From: Mesostigma viride
Lineage: Eukaryota; Streptophyta; Mesostigmatophyceae; Mesostigmatales; Mesostigmataceae
Reading direction: 5' to 3'
DNA length: 64,000 nucleotides
Assembly: GCA_009746045.1 (NCBI GenBank)
Contig: RPFO01000082.1
Span: forward strand, 3,675,042-3,739,041
In this document: piece by piece, positions 46,416 to 64,000 of the stretch
How the letters are laid out: each line of letters starts with the position of its first letter
Numbering within the stretch: the stretch's first letter is position 1
Notes under the pieces: generated by a model
The model's input: the letters and a program-made list of their open reading frames with translations, nothing else
The model's database searches: none
What the model was told of the DNA's origin: nothing
Program-made: the position numbers and the translations under genes

Positions 46416-48490
46416 GGTTTCAAGCCCCCCTGGAAGTATACATCATGCAGCCCAAGGGAGAAGTTATGTTGGCACGGTATCCCATGGTTTCCCATGCATT
46501 AACATCATGCCTTCTCCCGTGTGCCCTTGCTATGCACGTTTTGACAACTCACAACAGGAGTCACCACATGGCTTACCTTCCACTTTTGCATGATTTCAAG
46601 CTCCCCCGTCAGGAGTCATCATGGTGGCCAAGAGGGAAGTTATGTTGGCAGGGTGTCCCATGGTTTCCCATGCATTAACATCATGCATTCGCCCGTGTGC
46701 CCTTGCTATGCACGTTTTGACAACTCACAACAGGAGTCACCACATGGCTTACCTTCCACTTTTGCATGATTTCAAGCTCCCCCGTCAGGAGTCATCATGG
46801 TGGCCAAGAGGGAAGTTATGTTGGCAGGGTGTCCCATGGTTTCCCATGCCTGACCATCATGCCTTCGCCCGTGTGCCCTTGCTATGCACGTTTTGACAAC
46901 TCACAACAGGAGTCACCACATGGCTTACCTTCCACTTTTGCATGATTTCAAGCTCCCCCGTCAGGAGTCATCATGGTGGCCAAGAGGGAAGATATGTTGG
47001 CAGGGTGTCCCATGGTTTCCCATGCCTGACCATCGTGCATTCGCCCGTGTGCCCTTGCTATGCACGTTTTGACAACTCACAACAGGAGTCACCACATGGC
47101 TTACCTTCCACTTTTGCATGATTTCAAGCTCCCCCGTCAGGAGTCATCATGGTGGCCAAGAGGGAAGATATGTTGGCAGGGTGTCCCATGGTTTCCCATG
47201 CCTGACCATCATGCATTCGCCCGTGTGCCCTTGCTATGCACGTTTTGACAACTCACAACAGGAGTCACCACATGGCTTACCTTCCACTTTTGCATGATTT
47301 CAAGCTCCCCCGTCAGGAGTCATCATGGTGGCCAAGAGGGAAGATATGTTGGCAGGGTGTCCCATGGTTTCCCATGCATTAACATCATGCCTTCTCCCGT
47401 GTGCCCTTGCTATGCACGTTTTGACAACTCACAACAGGAGTCACCACATGGCTTACCTTCCACTTTTGCATGATTTCAAGCTCCCCCGTCAGGAGTCATC
47501 ATGGTGGCCAAGAGGGAAGTTATGTTGGCAGGGTGTCCCATGGTTTCCCATGCCTGACCATCATGCCTTCGCCCGTGTGCCCTTGCTATGCACGTTTTGA
47601 CAACTCACAACAGGAGTCACCACATGGCTTACCTTCCACTTTTGCATGATTTCAAGCTCCCCCGTCAGGAGTCATCATGGTGGCCAAGAGGGAAGATATG
47701 TTGGCAGGGTGTCCCATGGTTTCCCATGCCTGACCATCATGCATTCGCCCGTGTGCCCTTGCTATGCACGTTTTGACAACTCACAACAGGAGTCACCACA
47801 TGGCTTACCTTCCACTTTTGCATGATTTCAAGCTCCCCCGTCAGGAGTCATCATGGTGGCCAAGAGGGAAGTTATGTTGGCAGGGTGTCCCATGGTTTCC
47901 CATGCCTGACCATCATGCCTTCTCCCGTGTGCCCTTGCTATGCACGTTTTGACAACTCACAACAGGAGTCACCACATGGCTTACCTTCCACTTTTGCATG
48001 ATTTCAAGCTCCCCCGTCAGGAGTCATCATGGTGGCCAAGAGGGAAGTTATGTTGGCAGGGTGTCCCATGGTTTCCCATGCCTGACCATCGTGCATTCGC
48101 CCGTGTGCCCTTGCTATTATGCACGTTTTGACAACTCACAACAGGAGTCACCACATGGCTTACCTTCCACTTTTGCATGATTTCAAGCTCCCCCGTCAGG
48201 AGTCATCATGGTGGCCAAGAGGGAAGATATGTTGGCAGGGTGTCCCATGGTTTCCCATGCATTAACATCATGCATTCGCCCGTGTGCCCTTGCTATGCAC
48301 GCAACAGGAGTCACCACATGGCTTACCTTCCACTTTTGCATGATTTCAAGCTCCCCCGTCAGGAGTCATCATGGTGGCCAAGAGGGAAGTTATGTTGGCA
48401 GGGTGTCCCATGGTTGATTCCCATGCCTGACCATCATGCATTCGCCCGTGTGCCCTTGCTATGCATGCTTTGGCAACTCACAACAGGAGT
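46416..48490. repeat. 176-bp satellite, about 12 tandem copies
   Basis: The anchor TGCACGTTTTGACAACTCAC recurs at exact 176-bp steps from about 46530 to 47940. Two later copies have small indels (an extra TAT at 48117, a deletion at 48300). Copies differ at few positions, mainly GATATG/GTTATG and CCTGACCATC/CATTAACATC. The unit is not a multiple of three, so repeated 62-91-aa frames are artefacts. Unit length is close to a nucleosome plus linker. Confidence 0.97.
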
Positions 48491-48518
48491 GACTGCTAAT
48501 GTGAAACATACATGCCCC

Positions 48519-49480
48519 CCTGCCCCCCTGCCCTCGTGCCCTCCTGCCCACCTGCCCACCTGCCCACCTGCCCACCTGCCCACCTGCCCACCTGCCCACC
48601 TGCCCACCTGCCCACCTGCGCACCTGCCCACCTGCCCACCTGCCCACCTGCCCACCTGCCCGTACCTGCCCAGCTGCCTAGCTGCCCAGCTGCCCAGCTG
48701 CCCAGCTGCCCAGCTGCCCAGCTGCCCAGCTGCCCAGCTGCCCAGCTGCCCAGCTGACCAGCTGACCAGCTGACCAGCTGACCAGCTGACCAGCTGCTTA
48801 GCTGCCCCCCCACCACTACACACACCTGCCCACCTGCTTCCATGCCCCCATGCCCGCATGGCCGAATGCCCGCATGCACCCACACCCACACATGCACCCA
48901 CATGCCCACACCTGCAAACACACTCCCACACATGCCCAAACATGCCTACACGTATGCCCACACACGCACACACACGCACACACACGCACACACACGCACA
49001 CACATGCACACATGCACACATGCACACCTGCCCACACCTGCCCAAGCCCAGGCCCAGGCCCACGCCCACGCCCACGCCCACGCCCACGCCCACGCCCACG
49101 CCCACGCCCACGCCCACGCCCACGCCCACGCCCACGCCCACGCCCACGCCCACGCCCACGCCCACGCCCACGCCCACGCCCACGCCCACGCCCACGCCCA
49201 CGCCCACACCCACGCCCACGCCCACACCTACGCCCACGCCCACATGCACACATGCACACATGCACACACATGCACACACATGCACACACATGCACACACA
49301 TGCACACACATGCACACACATGCACACACATGCACACACATGCACGCACATGCACGCACATGCCCACACATGCACACACATGCACACACATGCACACACA
49401 TGCCCACACATGCCCACATGCACACACATGTACACACATGCACACACATGCACACACATGCGCACACATGCACACACCAT
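48519..49480. repeat. Long compound simple repeat (8-bp and 6-bp units)
   Basis: Successive blocks are CCCACCTG (about 48540-48665), CCCAGCTG (about 48668-48750), ACCAGCTG, then CACACACG/CACACATG, (CCCACG)n at about 49060-49205, and CACACATG to 49480. It belongs to the left arm of the third inverted repeat. The frames of 250-390 codons across it are artefacts. Confidence 0.95.
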
Positions 49481-49487
49481 CTCCCTT

Positions 49488-49851
49488 TCCGGACCGGGCC
49501 AGGGCCCCACAGGCAGGTTCCTTTGGAGCGGATGCGGCCTTCTTTGCCGGAGCCAGGGGCGCTGCCTGCCCTGCAGCCATCCCGCATGGCGACGTCGCCA
49601 CTGCAATCAGTTGATTCCAGCAGCTTTTTCATCGCGTCAATGTCTGCCATGCAAACCCCTTCCTTCTCTACTCCATTTTCAGCATCGGACGTGTTGAGGA
49701 CGGTCGGCTTGGAAACATTCGCCCCATCGGGTGCAGCTTTCTGGCCAGCGTGACCGTCTTGCTCGGCCATGCCGGCTTCCTTCAAACCAGCCGTCAAAAC
49801 GAACCCACCACAGGTCCGCACTCCAAGATTGCTAGTGACAATATACTTCAC
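49488..49851 (-). CDS. Hypothetical protein exon, left-arm copy of third inverted repeat
   Basis: The minus frame reads [20 protein letters not shown], then [36 protein letters not shown] and [19 protein letters not shown]. It runs into the simple repeat at a GGAGATG|GTGTGTG site that could be a donor. It differs from the right-arm copy by very few residues (LKEAG against VEEAG). Its 3' exons are absent, since satellite DNA follows. Function unknown; acidic and soluble-looking. Confidence 0.5.
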
Positions 49852-50031
49852 CTTGCCGGCTATTAGCTAGCAAAATCAAAGACTGCTTTCGGCGTTTACC
49901 CTAGAAACAGGGTGCCTTCACTATCGCTTGCCTGCGGAGCCTGTCCCGAGGCCTTCAAGCCCGTTCAATTTGAAACCTGAATTCAGCTGCTGCGTACAAC
50001 TGCGTAAGACAACTGCGTAAGCTTACATGCA
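49488..50031 (-). repeat. Left arm (unique part) of the third inverted repeat
   Basis: Reverse complement of 51318-51870 at about 98% identity by eye. The inner end has GCTTACATGC after ACTGCGTAAG repeats. Outward the arm continues into simple repeats that also occur in the right arm but with different lengths. Confidence 0.9.
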
Positions 50032-50694
50032 CCCACATGCACCCACATGACCCGCAAATGCAGATAGCTTACAAAGAGAAAGCGAGATGAACAAGCACGC
50101 TGGGGTGTGTTCAGCTTGTGCATGCAATTCTCCCCGCAACAACCCGGCTTGGAGCATTGTGCAAAGTCTTCATCTCCTCAGCTATGCAAGCACGGTTCAA
50201 CTTTCGCAAGTTCACGCTATCATTGCTCGCTTTCCCCGAATAAGTTCTCTTACTAGGACGGTCGTCCCCAGCTGCCACCTCCCCGTGTACATCATCTCCG
50301 AGTGTGGGCCTGCAAGAAGACGCCATCGCCCGCCAAAATTAGTTAAACGTGCCTGCGTAGCTGTGTCTGGTCGCTGGTTACTCCCCTCGAGTAACCAGCG
50401 ACCAGGGAAGTCACGATCGCGACTGAGTGAACGTCGACTTTATTCACATTATGCGGAGCCCTTGGCGTACAAATATTGCATCGTGCATGCAAATGCCACT
50501 GATCGCGTTGGACAGCAGGAGTCTGATCACGAGGTGCCAGGCTGTCATTGTCACGCCAACTGCGAACGTGCGCAGCTGTCCAGGATACTTCACATAAACA
50601 GCTGTAGGCGGTCATGCAGCAAGTAGAACAGCTGCTGCGTAGTTGGACGTTCGGGCATTCTCGATTGTTGTAGGGGTTTCAATTGCCGAACAAC
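50032..50694 (+). other. Spacer of the third inverted repeat with a 179-codon open frame
   Basis: The frame 50087-50626 (MNKHAGVCSACACNSP onward) has Cys, Arg and His in no family pattern I know, and lacks exon signals. A perfect hairpin with 17-bp arms lies at 50367-50405 (CTGGTCGCTGGTTACTC, loop CCCTC). I treat the frame as unproven. Confidence 0.35.
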
Positions 50695-51235
50695 TGCGCA
50701 AGGATGCAGGTGCTGTCCTACTACCAGGCGTTCTTGCGGCAGCAGCTGCTGCTCAAGGTGGACAGTCGGACATTCAGGCTGCCGAACTGCGCAACATGCA
50801 GGAGCTGTCCTACTACCAGGCGTTCTTGCGGCATCAGCTGCTGCTCAAGGACAGTCGGGCAGTCAGGTTGCCGAACTGCACAAGGATGCAGGAGCTGTCC
50901 TACTACCAGGCGTTCTTGCGGCATCAGCTGCTACTCAAGTTGGACTGTCGGACAGTCAGGTTGCCAAACTGCGCGAGGATGCAGGAGCTGTCCTACTACC
51001 AGGCGTTCTTGCGGCATCAGCTGCTGCTCAAGTTGGACAGTCGGACAGTCAGGTTGCCAAACTGCGCAAGGATGCAGGTGCTGTGACTCTGTTGTCCTAC
51101 TGTACTACCAGGCGTTCTTGCTGCTGCTCAAGTTGGACAGTCGGACAATCAAGTTGCCGAACTGCGCAAGGATGCAGGTGCTGTCCTACTACCAGGCGCT
51201 CTTGCGGCAGCAGCTGCACCTGTTGAACAGCTGCT
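50695..51235 (+). repeat. Tandem repeat of 93 bp (31 codons), about six copies
   Basis: The unit holds CTGTCCTACTACCAGGCGTT and TCAGCTGCTGCTCAAG. Most units are 93 bp, which keeps a frame, but units of other length shift it. In one frame the unit reads RMQELSYYQAFLRHQ and LLLKLDSRTVRLPNCA; in another KLRKDAGAVLLPGVLAA. Both are plausible amphipathic helices, so a repeat protein cannot be excluded. No start, splice site or flanking exon supports it. Confidence 0.7.
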
Positions 51236-51317
51236 GCTTAAGTTGGACAGTTCGATCGGGAATGTATTGTCAAGGTTTCGAATTGTAAAAGCGGCTAATC
51301 ATCAGTTGCCGGAACAA

Positions 51318-52857
51318 GCATGTAAGCTTACGCAGTTGTCTTACGCAGTTGTACGCAGCAGCTGAATTCAGGTTTCAAATTGAACGGGCTTGAAGGCCTC
51401 GGGACAGGCTCCGCAGGCAAGCGATAGTGAAGGCACCCTGTTTCTAGGGTAAACGTCGAAAGCAGTCTTTGATTTTGCTAGCTAATAGCCGGCGAGGTGA
51501 AGTATATTGTCACTAGCAATCTTGGAGTGCGGACCTGTGGTGGGTTCGTTTTGACGGCTGGTGTGGAGGAAGCCGGCATGGCGGAGCAAGACGGCCACGC
51601 TGGCCAGAAAGCTGCACCCGATGGGGCGAATGTTTCCAAGCCGACCGTCCTCAACACGTCCGATGCTGAGAATGGAGTAGAGAAGGAAGGGGTTTGCATG
51701 GCAGACATTGACGCGATGAAAAAGCTGCTGGAATCAACTGATTGCAGTGGCGACGTCGCCATGCGGGATGGCTGCAGGGCAGGCAGCGCCCCTGGCTCCG
51801 GCAAAGAAGGCCGCATCCGCTCCAAAGGAACCTGCCTGTGGGGCCCTGGCCCGCTCCGGAAAGGGAGATGGTGTGTGCATGTGTGTGCATGTGTGTGCAT
51901 GTGTGTGCATGTGTGTGCATGTGTGCGCATGTGTGTGCCTGTGTGTGCGTGTGTGCATGTGTGTGCATGTGTGTGCATGTGTGTGCATGTGTGTGCGTGG
52001 GTGTGCGTGCGTGTGCGTGGGTGTGCGTGCGTGTGCGTGTGTGTGCGTGTGTGTATGCGTGTGTGTGCGTGTGTGTGCGTGTGTGTGCGTGTGTGTGCGT
52101 GTGTGTGCGTGTGTGTGCGTGTGTGTGCGTGTGTGTGCGTGTGTGGGCACGTGTGGGCACGTGTGGGCACGTGTGGGCACGTGTGGGCACGTGTGGGCAT
52201 GTGTGGGCATGTGTGGGTGCGTGTGTGTGCGTCTGTGTGCGTGTGTGTGCATCTGTGTGCGTGTGTGTGCGTACACGTGTGTGCGTGTGTGTGCGTGTGT
52301 GTGCGTGTGTGTGCGTGTGTGTGCCTGTGTGTGCCTGTGTGGGCGTGTGTGTGCGTGTGTGTGCCTGTGTGGGCGTGTGTGTGCCTGTGTGGGCATGTGT
52401 GGGCATGTGTGGGCACATGTGTGTGTGCGCGTGAGGGCATATGTGTGCAGGTGTGGGCAGGTGTGGGCAGGTGTGGGCAGGTGTGGGCAGGTGTGGGCAG
52501 GTGTGGGCAGGTGTGGGCAGGTGTGGGCAGGTGTGGGCAGGTGGGGGCAGGTGAACAGGTGTGTGCGTGGGCGTGGGCGTGGGGGCGTGCGCATGGGCGT
52601 GGGCGCGGGCGTGGGCGTGCGCGCGGGCGTGGGCGTGGGCGTGGGCGTGGGCGTGGGCGTGGGCGTGGGCGTGGGCGTGGGCGTGGGCGTGGGCGTGGGC
52701 GTGGGCGTGGGCGTGGGCGTGGGCGTGGGCGTGGGCGTGGGCGTGGGCGTGGGCGTGGGCGTGGGCGTGGGCGTGGGCGTGGGCGTGGGCGTGGGCGTGG
52801 GCGTGGGCGTGGGCGTGGGCGTGGGCGTGGGCGTGGGCGTGGGCGTGGGCGCTGGAG
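51318..52857 (+). repeat. Right arm of the third inverted repeat, including long simple repeats
   Basis: A unique part (51318-51870) mirrors 49488-50031. It is followed by TGTGTGCA units (to about 52430), GGTGTGGGCA units (about 52445-52550) and pure (GTGGGC)n (about 52620-52850). The simple repeat starts right at a possible donor (GATG|GTGTGTG) and ends at a possible acceptor (CTGGAG), so it may be one intron of about 1 kb. Confidence 0.9.
51497..51870 (+). CDS. Hypothetical protein exon, right-arm copy
   Basis: Same protein start as the left-arm copy: [32 protein letters not shown] and [21 protein letters not shown] frame at 52858-52995 ([20 protein letters not shown]) lies after the simple repeat and looks like a genuine exon. 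The phases do not match for a direct join, so the gene model stays open. No known family. Confidence 0.5.
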
Positions 52858-52995
52858 GCCAGCATCGCAGCTGCACGTGTGAACGCGATGCATGCCATGG
52901 TGGATGGGCATATCCGCCATGGCATTGAATGCAGCCTTGGGATATTACCCACTAAGTCGAGGTCACACGCTGGCGTAGTGGTCTTGCAGTTGTAA
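52858..52995 (+). CDS. Possible exon after the simple repeat
   Basis: The frame reads [20 protein letters not shown] then [11 protein letters not shown], with helix-like composition unlike the repeat. It follows an AG at 52856-52857. It has no copy in the left arm. It could belong to the gene at 51497 or be chance. Confidence 0.3.
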   Translation, partial: ASIAAARVNAMHAMVDGHIRHGIECSLGILPTKSRSHAGVVVLQL

Positions 52996-53204
52996 GCTGC
53001 CGCCAATAGCTAATAACATATGCATATTCCGTGAATGCAAGGCTTGGATAGGTTGAGTGATCCATGAGCTTACATGCAGGCAAAGATGACGCTGGAATGC
53101 ATGCTAGCAAATGGTGGCAAGATGCTAACAACACATAATTATACACCATGATTATGGGCACCTAGCTGATCTTCTTGCAGTCAATCAACGCAGTATAAAC
53201 CATC

Positions 53205-53761
53205 AATACATTTCTTGTTTTTGGTCCATTGGAGTTCCTTCCCACCAAGAGAAACATTTATTTTACATTTTTGTGTGCTAGGCTTTATACGGACAGCCTA
53301 TACCACACCTTCAAACTCAGTGCACATCATTATCAAGTTGGTTATTGTAGCACCATGCTGGGGGCCCAGCATACTCGAACACAAGGTGTTGCCCCTCTTA
53401 GCAGCGTGGGTGGGTGGGTGGGAGCTGAAAAGAGGCCTCCCTACGTCCCCTACACCACTCTAAGTACTGACTATCATTCACATTGCGCCACGCAGGCCTG
53501 CCGGCTGGCGCAGGTACAAGGTGTACTGACTGCCAATCACAGTTGCGCCACGCCTGGCGGCTGGCGCAGGTAACAAGGTCTAGTGACGTACGTTAGAAGC
53601 TACCTAGGCCTGCACTCCGGAACCACACTCAGCCTAGGCACAAAAAGGGCCGGCCGGTGCAGTACCCTCGTGACAAGCGCTAGTCTTACGCTACCTACGG
53701 CAGGTCGGTCCCCTTTGAGCCCGTCCACGCGTCATATATAAAATGAGCGAAGCTCAGCAAA
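53205..53761. mobile_element. LTR-like unit, intact copy (about 555 bp)
   Basis: Begins AATACATTTCTTGTTTTTGG and ends GAGCGAAGCTCAGCA. It contains a TATA-like box (TATATAAAA, 53735-53743) close to its end, and internal duplications (GGCGCAGGTACAAGGT / GGCGCAGGTAACAAGGT). The same sequence follows at once as the split second copy. TG and CA sit near its ends, which suits a solo LTR or TRIM. No primer-binding site or polypurine tract is evident. Confidence 0.6.
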
Positions 53762-55332
53762 TACATTTCTTGTTTTTGGTCCATTGGAGTTCCTTCCCAC
53801 CAAGAGAAACATTTATTTTACATTTTTGTGTGCTAGGCTTTATACGGACAGCCTATACCACACCTTCAAACTCAGTGCACATCATTATCAAGTTGGTTAT
53901 TGTAGCACCATGCTGGGGGCCCAGCATACTCGAACACAAGGTGTTGCCCCCACACCTCCTTCCTGGCCACCAAGGCTGTCGCCAACCTTGGTGCCGATTT
54001 TCTTTCCGCCCATGGCCCCCCTCCTGCACGCTGCCACGGCTGTACTGCCGCCCCCGTGTGGCCGCTACGGTTTCCCGGCGGACGCAGGGCGGCACCCATG
54101 TCGTTCCCCCCGTTAGGGGGGCGGTTTCCAGCGGCTGCTCATTAGGCCTTACGCCCCCGGACCGTCTCTCACAAGCCCAGGACCCATCACCAGCCCCACC
54201 CCCGAGGCTGGGATTTCCCGGCATTGAAACCTTTGTGGCGATAGGCCCTCTACCCTACCAAGGCCTTGGCTTGGAAACTGCTTAGCCAAGGCCCTGACCA
54301 GGGCTTGTGTTGTTGTAGGAAATTTTTTATGGCATAGATATGCCCCCCTGGCTGAACCGAACTCTTTATCGCTTTTCCTATAATGCATCATACAGGATAA
54401 AAACAAGGCGATAAAACAGCAAGAATTTCAGCCCCGCCAGGCGAACATTCTTTGCTGAAAAACTGGGCAATGATGAAGAGCGCGCTCCTCCCACCAAGAT
54501 TCGCTCCAGCCCCGCATCCTCCCCGAAACTCCCGTCTGGCCACAGGCCGAAAGATCGGGTCCGCTGTCAGGCTCCTGGCAGTTATGGGCTACCCTGGCAC
54601 CCCGCGCTAGCCATCTCCACGTTTAAGGCAGATTCGCCTCCACCTGTGATTCTTTCCACCGTAGCCGCTGGCCCTGGCCTGTATGGCTCCTTCCCTGACG
54701 TTGTCCGACTAAAATCGCAGCTTCCCCAGTGTCAGGAAGCCGCTTGCCGCACCCAGGGGTAGAGGGGAATCGTCAGTGGGCCCAGCGCCGGAAATCACAC
54801 CATTTTACTCAAAACGTAGAGCCCCCCACCCAACAACCATTACCGTGGCCTGTAACGGTGGGTGGCGAACATAAAGAATTTATTCCAGGCCTCTCCACGC
54901 CCGGAGAGGCCGATAGCATCGTCTTACATTCAGCGCAGCCGCCATAGCGGCCAGCCGACCTTGCCAGCAAATGCTGGGATCAAGTTGCGAAGCTGAAAAG
55001 AGGCCTCCCTACGTCCCCTACACCATCTCTAAGTACTGACTATCATTCACATTGCGCCACGCAGGCCTGCCGGCTGGCGCAGGTACAAGGTGTACTGACT
55101 GCCAATCACAGTTGCGCCACGCCTGGCGGCTGGCGCAGGTAACAAGGTCTAGTGACGTACGTTAGAAGCTACCTAGGCCTGCACTCCGGAACCACACTCA
55201 GCCTAGGCACAAAAAGGGCCGGCCGGTGCAGTACCCTCGTGACAAGCGCTAGTCTTACGCTACCTACGGCAGGTCGGTCCCCTTTGAGCCCGTCCACGCG
55301 TCATATATAAAATGAGCGAAGCTCAGCAAATA
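53759..55332. mobile_element. LTR-like unit, second copy split by 1.04 kb
   Basis: The first 190 bp (53759-53950) and last 340 bp (54990-55332) match the first and second parts of the unit at 53205-53761, including the TATA-like box at 55304-55312. The 1.04 kb in between is GC-richer and unrelated, with Pro-rich frames I do not recognise. Either a cargo was inserted in one copy, or the intact unit is the deletion product. Confidence 0.6.
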
Positions 55333-56944
55333 TCCAATCCTCACGATATATGCACGGCTTGACAACGTATATACAGCACCTAAATTTGTTGGGCGACGTA
55401 TACAGCTAATACTGCATGCACAACTGCAACCTGCTATGGATGACATCCAAGCAACGTCAAGTAGGATGGGGGTCTTAGAGAGGCTGGGCAGAGGTCGGTA
55501 GAAATAAGTGGAAAACTGGCAAAAGCTAGGTAGAAACACGATATACTTACGCCTAGCGCAATTGAGCCGGTGGCAGAGGCCATTTCCAGGAAAATACAGC
55601 ATACCGTAGCGATAGCCACGGGCACGCCTTACGCTATTTGCAGGCACCATCATGCGTGGAGCTACCCAGTAAAAGTATGCACAAATCTCGGTTTAGCCGA
55701 GAGTCCTCGGGAGCGTTCGGATTGAATGAACATGTGAAGTCGAAACACCATGGAAATACCAAGCATGGTGCTGCAGCAGCCCCGAGTCTTGCCGTAATAA
55801 TATGTATGCCGGTTTCCAGGGTTTCCGCATGAAAGTTGGGTGATACTACCTGAAAAATCTACGTTTCCTTTACCCCAGTACCTCAACAAACTCGTAGAAA
55901 ACTAATTATCAACCTTTGAAGGCATCATCATGGTCGTGCCACCCAACAGCCACTGAAATTCGCGCGAAAACTGGCGAGATCTACCTGCCGCCATCGCCGT
56001 CGTCTTCACCTTCGTCCCGCGAAAAGACCTGATTTCAGTGGTACAAGTTTGTTTGCAGCTGTCACAAAAAAATCCAAAAAATACCATGATTTTTTCTTGA
56101 GTTATGCGGGATGTAAGGAGGCCGTCCACCGAGTTTCAGACCGAAAATCTCGTATCTACTGTGTCTGCCACGTGTCAGATTACAACGCGATACATCGCGT
56201 TGTAAAAAAACACGGGTTAATTAATTTCTTAACTACTTAATTTATGCATGGCGATAATTTGCGCCAACATGCAAGGTAGTCAAGTAACAAATTATAAACC
56301 GCATTTAGCTTAGATATTCTGGCCAACGTGTATTCAAGTCCCATACATGTGCGACTGGCTATGGCCGGAGACAGGCAGATAGCGCATGTGCATGTGCTCA
56401 TGCAGGCCTCAGGTCGCGATCCAACGTAATCCAAAGGCCACTATAGCTAGCCACTTATTATCAGCATTCAGACCAACAGGTTCTTTGATTCTCCTTATAG
56501 TAATACTTCACACTCCTATTATACGCCAATGACATCAGCCAGATAATACACATCGATTCAATGCACAGTACTGTCCCGTGCCGCCCAGGGCCCAACACAA
56601 ATTGGACAATTTAAAGGGTACTACGTACATAAGCCCCCAAAAGTCAAGTCATGCCAGGAATCATTTCGTACACTTCCAAGGTCGTACACTGAATTCTGCC
56701 ATTTACATTGAGCTCTGAACTTTCCTATCCACATCTTGGATGTCATAATATGCACGCTGTCATAATCTACTGTTACCGTACGTACAGTTTAATGTTTCAC
56801 TCACCGATGCAGCAAACGTATGCATGCATGCCTTGAGCAATACTACTACCCTGTAGGGCCTCCCCGGCCAGGCACACCCCTTCACACATGATCCATTGGC
56901 AACGCCCCAGCTAGCAGTAAGCTGCATGCCAGGCTACAGATGTT
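55333..56944. other. Intergenic region downstream of the GH10 gene
   Basis: No supported gene. A 26-bp hairpin lies at 56180-56205 (TTACAACGCGAT, AC, ATCGCGTTGTAA). On the minus strand TGTAA, the green-algal polyadenylation signal, occurs at 56703-56707, about 240 bases after the GH10 gene stop. This could be its 3' end signal but may be chance. Confidence 0.4.

Positions 56945-64000
<7,056 letters not shown>

Noticed and set aside
46416-48490. Repeat protein gene encoded by the 176-bp array
   Set aside because: 176 is not divisible by three, so each frame breaks within one or two units.
50087-50626. A 179-codon plus-strand protein
   Set aside because: It has no family motif, splice context or conserved copy and lies in the spacer of an inverted repeat, so I left it as an unproven frame.
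48434-53006. Frames of up to 480 codons (poly Cys-Val, Arg-Gly, Pro-Arg, His-Thr)
   Set aside because: They follow 6- and 8-bp simple repeats and are open in several frames at once, so they carry no coding evidence.

Overview
This is a stretch of nuclear DNA from a eukaryote. The two best genes are split by many GT-AG introns and there is no bacterial-style gene packing. A plant-type GH10 glycoside hydrolase, CACTA transposons carrying TNP2 and DUF4218-like regions, and piggyBac copies fit a green-lineage alga or close relative. That assignment is an inference and I cannot name a species. Most of the window is repeats and decayed transposons, so most long open frames in it are not genes.

Left part (1-12.3 kb, minus strand): a TRAF7-like E3 ubiquitin ligase gene. 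It has a RING finger, TRAF-type zinc fingers, a coiled coil and at least seven WD40 blades, with one blade per exon. It starts at 12280 and runs off the left edge. Its introns hold a 34-bp minisatellite, a 74-bp perfect palindrome, a TA-flanked MITE and a 0.6-kb G-rich hexamer/pentamer tract.

Middle part (12.3-56.9 kb): a transposon and satellite landscape. It includes CACTA pieces in both orientations (20.2-29.0 kb) around a 1.1-kb inverted repeat. A second inverted repeat lies at 30.5-34.0 kb. An 8.5-kb piggyBac composite with TTAA on both sides spans 32201-40666. Further on are a heptamer repeat (41.3 kb), a short unrecognised gene fragment (43.9-44.9 kb), a 0.5-kb MITE (45.2 kb), a 176-bp satellite (46.4-48.5 kb), a third inverted repeat with very long simple repeats (48.5-52.9 kb) and an LTR-like tandem duplication (53.2-55.3 kb).

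Right part (56.9-64 kb, minus strand): the 3' part of a gene for a membrane-anchored GH10 xylanase-type protein. In order it has the GH10 C-terminus, a thrombospondin type 1 repeat, a cysteine-containing extracellular region, one transmembrane helix and a tail of about 270 residues. Eight exons join in phase, so this is the firmest new gene model here.

The two host genes show no functional link. What ties the window together is structural: four large head-to-head inverted duplications within 32 kb, and introns swollen by tandem repeats.
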